Part shown: in pieces, positions 16,388-25,000 of the stretch
How the letters are laid out: every line of letters starts with the position of its first letter
Numbering within the stretch: position 1 is the stretch's first letter
Assembly (NCBI GenBank): GCA_046262315.1
Contig: JBHEMZ010000115.1
Span: 28,032-92,031 of the forward strand
DNA: 64,000 nucleotides
Direction: 5' to 3'
DNA from: JACVRM01 sp046262315
GTDB lineage: Bacteria; Actinomycetota; Thermoleophilia; Gaiellales; Gaiellaceae
The notes under the pieces: generated by a model
What the model was told of the DNA's origin: nothing
Seen by the model: only the letters and a program-made list of their open reading frames with translations
Databases searched by the model: none
Position numbers and translations under genes: made by a program

Positions 16388-18441
16388 GGACGGGGGAAAC
16401 GGCGATCGAGTTCCGCGGCGGTTACGCGGCTTCGCGCGCCCGCGTCGCGTGGAGCGTGTTCCTGCCACTGCTCGCGCTGCCGGCGCTTGCGGTCGCGCGG
16501 CTGCTGCCCGCCGAGGGGCTGGGCCTCGCCCTGCGCCTCACGGCGGCCACTGCCGTTCTGCTCCTCCCCGGCTTCCTGATCGCCCGCGGGCTGGCGCTGC
16601 GCGGCGCGGCCGCAGCGCTGTCGTTCGCGCTCACCGCGCTCGCGCTTGCGCTGACGCTGACGTTCGCGACCGGCGCGTCGCTGGGCCTCGCGCTCTGGGT
16701 GCTCGGCGGCATCTCGCTCGCTGCATTGCCGTTCGCCGCGCGCGGCGAGTCGCTGCGTCCGCGGTGGGCCACGCTCGCCGTCGTGGCGGGCGGTGCCGCC
16801 ATGGGCGCCGCGCTGTGGCGGGTTGCGCCGATCCCGACCGGCGACGCGCTCTTCCACCTCGCACGGGTGCGCAAGCTCGAGGCGTTCGACGGGCTCTCGC
16901 TGCAGACGATCGGCGAGTTCGCCGACGGGGGCCTTCACCCCGGCTACGCGTTCCCGCTCTGGCACGGGTTCATCGCGCTCGTCGCCGACCTAGCCGGCGT
17001 GGACGCCGCGCTCGTCTTTCGGCACCAGGCGAGCATCCTGGCGCCCCTTGCCGTCCTGGTCGCGTATGAGGCCGGGCACGCGCTCTTCCGCTCGCGCGGG
17101 GCGGCGCTCGCCGTCGTGGCCGGACAGGTGGGGCTGATCGCGCTCGCGCCGGGCTCGGGCGGTGCCTACACCGCTCTGGCGCTTCCGGCCACGGCGTGCC
17201 GGCAGCTGCTCGTCCCGGCCGCGCTTTCGCTCGTCTTCGCGTACGTCCGCGAACGCTCGCTCGCGCTGCTCCCCGCGATCGCCGCGGCGGGGCTCGCGCT
17301 CGCGCTTGTCCATGTGACGTATGCGATCTTCGTCTGCGTGCCGCTTGCGGGCTATGTCATCGCGCGCGCGTTGATGGCGCGCGCCGAGGTCGTCCCCGGT
17401 CTGGCCGCGCTCGGCGCGCTCGCGGCCCCCGGCGCGCTCATCTCCCTCGCGCTCCTGCCCGTGGCGCAGAAGACCGCCTCGCACACACCCGGCAGCGACG
17501 AGATCGCGCGGGCGATCGCGCAGTATCCGCGCCAGCTCGATGTCTTCTCGGAGACGAGCTATCGAATCGCACCGGAGGCGGTGGCGCGGGGCGGGGCGAT
17601 CGCGGTGGCGGCGCTGGCGCTGATCCCACTCGCCGCGCTCGTGCCGCTCAGGCGCTGGTCGGCGTTCGTGCTCGGCGGCTCGCTGGCTGTGCTCGCGCTG
17701 ACGCTGACAACGGTGCTCTTCCCAGCGTTCGCCGATCTCGTCTCGATCTCGCAGGCGCGGCGGGCAGTCGGCTTCGTCCCCTTTGCCTTCGCGTTCGCCG
17801 GCGGCCTGCTCGTGCTCGCAAGCCTGCTTCGCGTCGCGGTGCTGCCGTTCGCGCTGGGCGCGGGAATCGCGCTCCAGTTCGCCTTCCCAGGGGATTTTGG
17901 CTACCGGCTCCACCACGGCGGTCCGGCGCTGATCACCTGGGCGGCTGTGGTCGGCGGCGCCGCGGCATTCGCGCTCGGGGCGGCCCTGCGGTGGCCGGGC
18001 CTGCCCGAGCGCGGACACCGGCTCGCCGCGCTCGCCGCCGTTCTCTTCGTGCTGCCCGTGGGCGTGGACGCCGCGGCCGACTGGCAGCCGCTAGGGCGCG
18101 AGGACCCGCACACGCTCACGCCGGGTCTCGTGCGCGCCCTGCGCGCGCACACGTCACCGCGCGACGTCGTCTTCTCGGACGCGGAGACGAGCTACCGCGT
18201 CGCCGCCACGCTGCCCGTCTACGTGGCCGCCGCGCCGCCCGCGCACGTGGCCGACACCGAGGAAAACCGACCCTACGACCGCCGCCGCGACGCCGGCCTT
18301 TTCCTTAAGAGCCGTGACCTCGAGATCCCGCGACGCTACGGAGCGGACTGGATCGTGGTCGACCGCTCGCGCTTCCTCACGAAGCTCGCGCGGCGCCCGA
18401 TCTACGAGGACGGCGAGTACGTGCTGTATCGCATGCCGTAG
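16384..18441 (+). CDS. Large polytopic membrane protein, GT-C-like
   Basis: This 685-residue protein has at least a dozen hydrophobic helices, then a soluble tail of about 110 residues. After several helices it has GDALFHLARVRKLEAF and LHPGYAFPLWHGFIAL, acidic and histidine residues in an external loop as in GT-C glycosyltransferases. I infer a polyprenyl-phosphate-sugar-using transferase acting outside the membrane, but no family is recognised with certainty. The true start is GTG 16384, overlapping the GT2 stop; the long open frame upstream is its neighbour's shadow. The next gene starts on the last base of its stop codon. Confidence 0.65.
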   Translation: MRTGETAIEFRGGYAASRARVAWSVFLPLLALPALAVARLLPAEGLGLALRLTAATAVLLLPGFLIARGLALRGAAAALSFALTALALALTLTFATGASLGLALWVLGGISLAALPFAARGESLRPRWATLAVVAGGAAMGAALWRVAPIPTGDALFHLARVRKLEAFDGLSLQTIGEFADGGLHPGYAFPLWHGFIALVADLAGVDAALVFRHQASILAPLAVLVAYEAGHALFRSRGAALAVVAGQVGLIALAPGSGGAYTALALPATACRQLLVPAALSLVFAYVRERSLALLPAIAAAGLALALVHVTYAIFVCVPLAGYVIARALMARAEVVPGLAALGALAAPGALISLALLPVAQKTASHTPGSDEIARAIAQYPRQLDVFSETSYRIAPEAVARGGAIAVAALALIPLAALVPLRRWSAFVLGGSLAVLALTLTTVLFPAFADLVSISQARRAVGFVPFAFAFAGGLLVLASLLRVAVLPFALGAGIALQFAFPGDFGYRLHHGGPALITWAAVVGGAAAFALGAALRWPGLPERGHRLAALAAVLFVLPVGVDAAADWQPLGREDPHTLTPGLVRALRAHTSPRDVVFSDAETSYRVAATLPVYVAAAPPAHVADTEENRPYDRRRDAGLFLKSRDLEIPRRYGADWIVVDRSRFLTKLARRPIYEDGEYVLYRMP

Positions 18442-19688
18442 TGCGTGTCCTGCTGGTGACCATGTATTTCCCGCCCGCGGGCGGCGGCGGCGTCCAGCGC
18501 TCGCTCAAGCTGGCGACGTTCCTGCCTGCGCTCGGAATCGAGACGCACGTGCTCGCCCCCTCCGATCCCAAGTGGATTCACCGCGACGAGGAGCTCGAGC
18601 CGCCGAGCCAGGCGGTGGTGCACCGCGTACCTTACGTTGGGCCGCGCGCGCGCCGGCCGGCCGAGGAGCTGCACGGGCGGACGGGTCTCGACCGTCTCTC
18701 GCGCCACGCCAGCCTCGCCTTCCGGCGCCTGCTCGTGCCCGACGCGAGCGTCATGTGGAACGCGACCGCAATCCCCGCCGCGCTCCGGCTGGTCCGGCGG
18801 GAGGGCATCGACGCGGTCATCACGACCTCGCCGCCCGGCTCGGTTCATCTGGTCGGCGCCGCCGCGAAGCGCGCGACCGGCGTGCGCTGGGTGGCCGACC
18901 TGCGCGACTCGCTCGTCGCGCACCCTCACCGGCGCGCCGAGAGCCTGGCGGTGCGCTCCAAGGAGCGCACCGAGCTGGCGCTCGCGCGGCTCGTCGCCAA
19001 CCGCGCGGATGCGATCGTCGGCGTCTCCCAGGCGATCGCCAAGGAGGTGCGCGCTCTCGGCCCGCGCGGCCGCGTCGTCACGATCTCGAACGGCTGCGAC
19101 TTCGAGGACTTCGCGGGCCTCGCTTACAGGCAGGGGGAGCGCCTGCGCATCACACACACGGGGAGCTTCTTCGGCAAGCGTGACCCGCGTCCGTTCCTCA
19201 CGGCGCTCCACGGGTCCGGCGTGGACGCGATCGCGCGCTTCGTCGGCGGCTTTCGCGCGAGCGACCGCCAATGGGCGGAGGAGCAGGGGCTGGCGGACCG
19301 GCTGGAGCTCCACCCCTACGTACCCCGCAGGCGCTCGCTCGAGCTCCAGCGCGACTCCGAGGCGCTGCTGCTCCTGATCCCAGACGCGGGGGGCCGCGGG
19401 CGCGGCGTCCTCTCCGGCAAGGTCTACGAGTACCTCGCCGCCGAGCGGCCGATCCTCGCGGCCGTGCCGACGGACGGGGCTGCCGCCGAGCTCCTCCGCG
19501 AGACCGGGGCGGCGACGGTCGTGGCCCCCGACGACGTGGAAGGGATGCGTGGCGCCCTCGTCGAGCTCGACCGGCGCTTCCGGGCGGGCTCACTCGACGG
19601 CACGCCGCTTCCCGCCGGCATGCGCGAACGCCTGTCGCGCCGCGCCCGCGTCGAGGAGCTCGCCGACCTGCTGAGGTCGCTTGTATGA
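18441..19688 (+). CDS. GT4-type glycosyltransferase
   Basis: The 415-residue GT-B protein starts VRVLLVTMYFPPAGGGGVQRSLKLA, the glycine-rich loop of GT4 enzymes (WbuB-like). It continues with VADLRDS, ISNGCDFEDF and the C-terminal donor-site region SGKVYEYLAAERPILA (EX7E-like). It has no membrane helix. GTG 18441 shares its first base with the preceding stop (TAGTG), and its stop overlaps the polymerase start (ATGA). Donor and acceptor sugars are unknown. Confidence 0.85.
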   Translation: MRVLLVTMYFPPAGGGGVQRSLKLATFLPALGIETHVLAPSDPKWIHRDEELEPPSQAVVHRVPYVGPRARRPAEELHGRTGLDRLSRHASLAFRRLLVPDASVMWNATAIPAALRLVRREGIDAVITTSPPGSVHLVGAAAKRATGVRWVADLRDSLVAHPHRRAESLAVRSKERTELALARLVANRADAIVGVSQAIAKEVRALGPRGRVVTISNGCDFEDFAGLAYRQGERLRITHTGSFFGKRDPRPFLTALHGSGVDAIARFVGGFRASDRQWAEEQGLADRLELHPYVPRRRSLELQRDSEALLLLIPDAGGRGRGVLSGKVYEYLAAERPILAAVPTDGAAAELLRETGAATVVAPDDVEGMRGALVELDRRFRAGSLDGTPLPAGMRERLSRRARVEELADLLRSLV

Positions 19689-21004
19689 GACGCGCTGCCG
19701 AGCTGCTGTTCCTCGCCACGCTGTTCGTGATCACGTTCGAGAAGGTGCACTGGGAGGTGGCGGGCACCGTCAACCTCTCGGACGTCGTCTCGGCGCTCTT
19801 CCTCGCCGCCGCCGCTCTTGCCCGGCTGGAGCAGGGGTCGGGCACGGGCCGCGTGCCGCGCAGCGCGGCAGTCGCCGTCGTCTTCGGCGCGGCCTTCCTC
19901 GCGGTTTACCTGGTCGGTTTCTACAACCTCGAGACCGACCAGGCGCTTGCACAGTTCTTCAAGGGAACCGTCAAATGGGCGCTGCACTTCTCATTCCTCG
20001 TCGTCGGACTGACCTTCCTGCTGCGGCGCCCCCCGCGCTTCTACTGGCACTCGCTCGGCGCGCTCTGCGCGGGCGTCGCAGCGAACGCGGTGTACGGCGT
20101 GCTCCAGCTCGCGTACGCAGAGACGGGGGGCGACCTCGACGAACGCGTTCTCTCCCCCGTCACCGGAGGGGCGAGCTCGATCAACGTCTACGGCGCGGTG
20201 GAGGGCCAGGACGTCTACCGCCCGAACGCGCTCACCGGCGACCCCAACCATCTCGGCGTCATGCTGATCGTGCCGCTGCTCGTGCTCACGCCCCTCTACC
20301 TGCGGCTCGAGCGCGGCCACCGGCTGCGGCTCCCGCTCGCGGCGCTGCTCTCGCTCCTGCTCGCCGTCGAGCTGGCGACGCTGTCGCGGAGCGGGATGCT
20401 CGGCCTCGCGGTGGGCATGCTCGTACTCGCGGTCCCGTACCGGCGCCATTTTGCGACCGCGCGCTTCCTCGTGCCGCTCGCCATCGTCGGCGCCGGGCTG
20501 CTCGCGATCGTGGCACGCCGCGCCGACTTCTTCGAGACCGTTCTGCGTTCGCGCCTGAGCACGGAAACGGCTGCCACGTCGCCCCACTTGGACGTCTACG
20601 GGTTCATCCCAGACGTCCTCTCGGCTCACCCCCTCGTCGGGCTCGGCTTCAATAACTTCTCCGTCTACTACGAGTTCGTCACCGGGAAGACCGACTGGGG
20701 CCCGCACTCCTTTTACGTGGCCCTGTTCGTGGAAACGGGCGTCGTCGGCGCGACCCTCTTTGCTGTCTTCCTGGCGTGGCTCTTCCGGCGGCTGGCGGCG
20801 GCTCGCAGGCTCGGACGGTCGCTGGGCGCGGCGCGTGACCCGCTCGCGCGGCGGGTGCGTCCGCTCGCGTGGGGGCTCACGGCGGCGCTCGCCGGGACGC
20901 TCGCAGCGAACGCGTTCTACCTCACCATTCCCTTCTACTACTTCTACGCCCTCGCCATGCTCGTGCTCGCCGTGCCGGCTGTGTTCGCACGGCGCCCGGC
21001 GTGA
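19685..21004 (+). CDS. Wzy-like O-antigen ligase/polymerase
   Basis: The 439-residue membrane protein has about ten to twelve helices and one larger external loop carrying NALTGDPNHLGVMLIVPLLVL and, later, LSAHPLVGLGFNNF with GPHSFYVALFVETGVVG. The PHN/GPH-S pattern in the last loop matches the Wzy_C domain of O-antigen polymerases and ligases. It probably joins flipped repeat units on the outer face of the membrane. It is flanked by two GT4 genes in the same operon and overlaps both by four bases. Confidence 0.85.
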   Translation: MRRAAELLFLATLFVITFEKVHWEVAGTVNLSDVVSALFLAAAALARLEQGSGTGRVPRSAAVAVVFGAAFLAVYLVGFYNLETDQALAQFFKGTVKWALHFSFLVVGLTFLLRRPPRFYWHSLGALCAGVAANAVYGVLQLAYAETGGDLDERVLSPVTGGASSINVYGAVEGQDVYRPNALTGDPNHLGVMLIVPLLVLTPLYLRLERGHRLRLPLAALLSLLLAVELATLSRSGMLGLAVGMLVLAVPYRRHFATARFLVPLAIVGAGLLAIVARRADFFETVLRSRLSTETAATSPHLDVYGFIPDVLSAHPLVGLGFNNFSVYYEFVTGKTDWGPHSFYVALFVETGVVGATLFAVFLAWLFRRLAAARRLGRSLGAARDPLARRVRPLAWGLTAALAGTLAANAFYLTIPFYYFYALAMLVLAVPAVFARRPA

Positions 21005-22011
21005 AGGTCGTCGTCCTCACGACCTCATACCCGCGCCATGCCGGGGACGCCGCCGGGCACTTCGTCGCGGACGCCGTGGAGGAGCTGGGGAGGCGCGGCG
21101 TCCTCGTGGAAGTCGTCTCGCCGGCGAGCTTCAGGCACTTTGGGATCGCGTACGGCGCGGGGATCGCCAGCAACCTGCGCGCCCGCCCGGCCCGCGTGCT
21201 GCTCCTGCCGGCCATGCTCGCCGGCTTCGCCCGCTCGGCCCGCCGCGCCGCCCGAGACGCCGACCTGGTGCACGCGCACTGGCTGCCCTCGGGGGCCGTC
21301 GCCGCGCTGACCGGCCGTCCCTTCGTCGTCCAGCTCTGGGGCACGGACGTGGAGCTTGCCCGTCGCGTGCCGCGGCTCGCGAGACGCGTGCTGCTTCGCG
21401 CGCAGCTGGTCATCTGCCCTTCGGCTGCGCTCGCAAAGGAGGCCCGCGCGCTCGGCGCGCGGGACGTGCGCGTGATCCCGAGCGGCATCCGGCTCCCGCG
21501 CGACGTGGGTGAGGAGGCGCAGCCGCCGGAGGTGCTGTACGCCGGACGGCTCTCGCGCGAGAAGGGCGTGCTCGACCTGCTGGAGGCCGCCGACGGGCTG
21601 AACCTCTCCGTCGTCGGCGACGGTCCGCTACGCGCCCAGATGCCCCAGGCGACCGGCTTCGTGCCGAACGCCGAGCTCCAGCAGCGCCTGGCGCGCGCGG
21701 CGGTGGTCGCCTGCCCGTCGCACCGCGAGGGCTTTGGCGTCGTCTGCCTGGAGGCGATGGCCCACGGCCGGCCTGTGGTCGCCGCGGCCGTCGGCGGCCT
21801 GCGCGACCTCGTCGTCCACGAGGAGACGGGCCTGCTCGTGCCGCCTCGTGATCCGGCCGCCCTACGGCAGGCGCTCGTGCGGCTGCTGGCCGACGGCGAC
21901 CTCCGCAGGCGGCTGGGCGAAGCGGCCCGCGAGCGCGCCGCTTCGGAGTTCTCGTGGGAGCGTGTGGGCGACCTGCTTCTCGCCGCCTACGCCGACGTGA
22001 CGGTGGAGTAA
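21001..22011 (+). CDS. GT4-type glycosyltransferase
   Basis: This 336-residue GT-B enzyme has an N-terminal acceptor domain (VVVLTTSYPRHAGDAAGHFV, LVHAHWLPSG, VVQLWGTDVELA) and a C-terminal donor domain (VIPSGIRLP, LYAGRLSREKGVLDL, CPSHREGFGVVCLEAMAHG with the EX7E glutamates). It belongs to the GT4 group. It is the last gene of the operon that starts at 13364. GTG 21001 overlaps the polymerase stop. The giant coiled-coil gene begins only 16 bases after its end. Confidence 0.88.
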   Translation: MKVVVLTTSYPRHAGDAAGHFVADAVEELGRRGVLVEVVSPASFRHFGIAYGAGIASNLRARPARVLLLPAMLAGFARSARRAARDADLVHAHWLPSGAVAALTGRPFVVQLWGTDVELARRVPRLARRVLLRAQLVICPSAALAKEARALGARDVRVIPSGIRLPRDVGEEAQPPEVLYAGRLSREKGVLDLLEAADGLNLSVVGDGPLRAQMPQATGFVPNAELQQRLARAAVVACPSHREGFGVVCLEAMAHGRPVVAAAVGGLRDLVVHEETGLLVPPRDPAALRQALVRLLADGDLRRRLGEAARERAASEFSWERVGDLLLAAYADVTVE

Positions 22012-22027
22012 CGTACGGGCGAGCCGA

Positions 22028-25000
22028 ATGGCTCGTATGCAGACGAGTGAGGGGCCCAAGGCGGTCGGTGAGCGCATTCGTGAGGCGCGTCGAGCGCGTG
22101 GGCTGACCCAGGAAGCGCTCGCCGAGCGCATCGGGGTCACGGTGCCCACGCTCGGGAGCTATGAGCGCGGCGAGGGCGACGCGTCGCGCTACCTGAAGCG
22201 GATCGCCGTCGCGACCGGCAAGCCCGTGTCGTACTTCGTGACGGGGCGGGACGAGGGCGGAAGGCGCCTCGGGCGCCGCGTGCGCGCAGCGGTCTCCTGG
22301 CTCGAGGACGGCGCCGCGGTCTCCCTCGCGGACGCCGAGGCGGAGTTCGACCGGCGCGGCGCGGCGCTCGCCGCGCGAGAGCAGGAGCTGGTCGGGCGCG
22401 AGCGCATGCTCACGGCGCGTGTGCTCGCCTCGGACGCCGCCGGTGAGCGTGAGGCGCAGCTCACGGCGGAGATCGCTGCTCTGCAGGTGGCCACCGCCGA
22501 GGCGGCGCGGCGGGTCGAGGAGGCGAGACGGGAGGCCGGCGCGGCCGAGGAACGGCGAGCGACGACCGAGCGTGAGCTCGAGGAGGTGCGCGCACGCACG
22601 CATGCCGGTGGTGAGCGGACGGCCCGGGAGCTCGAGGCCCGCAATGCCGACCTCGAGAAACGCGCCGAGGAGCTGGCTGCGCTCGAGCGCGCTTGCGCGG
22701 AGCGCTTGCGCGAGGTCGAGCTGCGGGAACAGCAGCTCGGCGAGCTCGACGCGCGCGCGCGGGCGGTGGAGCGCCACGAGCGCGAGCTGGCCGAGCTGGA
22801 CCGGCGGGAGCGGGAGCTCGAGGACAGCGCGCGCGAGGCGGAGGCCACGGGCGAGGACGAGCGCCGGCTGGCCGACCGCCTGGCGCTCCTCCGGGCCGCG
22901 AATGAGGAGGCGGCGCGACAGCTCGAGCAGGCGCGGCAGGAGGCGGCCGAGCGGGGCGCGGAGCGGGATGCGCTCGTGCGGGAGCTCGAACTGGCCCGGC
23001 AGACGGGCCGGCGGGAGATCGACGAGACGGCCGCGAGGCAGGGCGAGCTGGAGGAGCGCGAGCGGCAACTCGCCGAGCGCGAGCGCGCCCTGAGCGAGCA
23101 GCTGGCTGCGGTCGAGCGCACGCGGGCAGAACTCGAGCGGCGCGAGCACGAGGCCGCGTCGGACCGGGCCGAGGTCGTCGACCTCGACGAGCGGCGCCGC
23201 GGGGTCGAAAAGCGCGCGGCCGAGGCCGAGCTGACCGCGGCCGGGCTTGCCCGGCGTGAGCGCGAGCTCGCGGAGGCCGAGCGGGCCGTCGCCGAGCAGC
23301 GGGCGCGCCTACCCGAGATTGAGTCGCACGTTCGCGAGCTGGAGGAGCGGCGGGAGGCCGTCGTCGCCGCAGCCGAGGACGTCCGTCGCGTCCGGGAAGA
23401 GGTTACGGCGCAGGCGGCCGCACTCGCCTCTGGACGGGAGGAGCAGGAGGAGAGGGAGGCCCGCCAACTCGAGCGTGCTGCCGAGCTGGAGCGGCGGGAG
23501 CGCGAGCTCGCCGAGCACTCGCGGCAGGCGGGCCGCCGTCAGGAGCTGAAAACGGCGCGCGCGGAGCTCGAACGGGAACGGTCCGACCTCGAGAAGCTGC
23601 GCACGGAGCTGTTGGCGGCTCGCGACGCGATGGCTTTGCGCGCCGGTGAGCTCGACGTCCGTGAGCAAACGCTCCGGCAGGAAGCCGCCACACGCGAGCA
23701 GACGCTCGCCACCCAGCGTCAGCTTGAGGCCGAATCGGCGGCGCAAGAGCTTCGGCTCACCGAGCGCGTTCGCGACTTCGAGGCCGGCGCGGCAGCACGG
23801 GAGGAGCAGCTCGCAGAGCGGGAGCTGCACCTGGAAGTAAAGAGCGCGACGCTCGAGCAGGAACTCGAGGCGCGCGCTGCGACCCGTGAGCAGGACCTCG
23901 CCGAGCGCGAGCGTGCCCTCGAGCAGCGCGAGCGCGAGCGCCTGGAGATCAGCGTCTCGCTCGAGGAGCGCTCGCGGGGGCTGGCTGCGCGCGAGGCCGA
24001 GCTGGCTGCGCACGAGGAGCGGCTCGCCGGAGCCGCTCGGGAGGCGGAGGCAGCGAGGGAGGCGGCGGCCCGCGCGCACGACGAGCTGGCCGCGCGAGCA
24101 GAAGAGCTGACTGCTGCTCGCGCGGAGGTCGGCCGCCGCGAGCAGCAGATCGAGCTTCGCGAGCAAGATGCAGGCGCAGCTCAGACCACCCTCGCCGCGG
24201 AGCAGCGGGAGGTTCAGGCTCTGCGGGCGCAGCTGTCCTCCGAGTTGGACGCGCTGCGCACCCTTGCACGGAAAGCGCATGCCGCCGCGGCGGCGCGAGA
24301 GGAGGAGCTTGCTGCTCGCGAGCAGGAAGTCGTGGCCGGCGAGCAGCGCGCCGCGGCGCTGGTGGCGCAGGCTCGGAGCCGGCTCGCGGAGGCCCCGGAA
24401 GTAGGCGAGCGCGAACGGGAGCTGGACGAGGAGCTCGACCGCGCGGCCCGCCGGCGGGCAGAGCTGGAGCGGCGCGAGGCCGCGGTCTCCGACCTCGAGC
24501 CGCGCGCCCAGGAGCTCGAGGTGCTCGAGCGTGAGCTCGAGATGCGCGCCCGGCATGCGGAGCGCGATGAGCGTGAGCTGGCACGGGGCCGCGAGGAGCT
24601 TGAAGCGGCGCGGACGGCTCTGGCTTCGCAGCAGGAGGAGCTCGCCGGGCGCGCTGAGGAGATCGCACGCCGGGAGCAGGACGCAACCGCCGCGGTGTCG
24701 GCCCGCGAGCGGGCGGTGCAGGAAGCGGAGCAGCGGATCGAAACCCGCGAGGTGAGGCAGCGCGAGGCTGCGGCCCTCGTCGAGGCGCAGGCGCGGGAGC
24801 TGGCCGAGCGCGACGAGGCGCGCCGCGACGCCGAGGCGGAGGTCGACGCGCGTGTGCGAGAGGTGGAGCGCCGCGAGCAGGGCGTCTCCGTACGCGAAGC
24901 CGCCGCGGTGCAAAGCTCGGCACAGAGCGCCGCGGCGCGGGTGGCTGCCGATCGGCTGGCGAAGGAGCTCGAGACGGTTCGGGACGAGCTCACGGCCGAG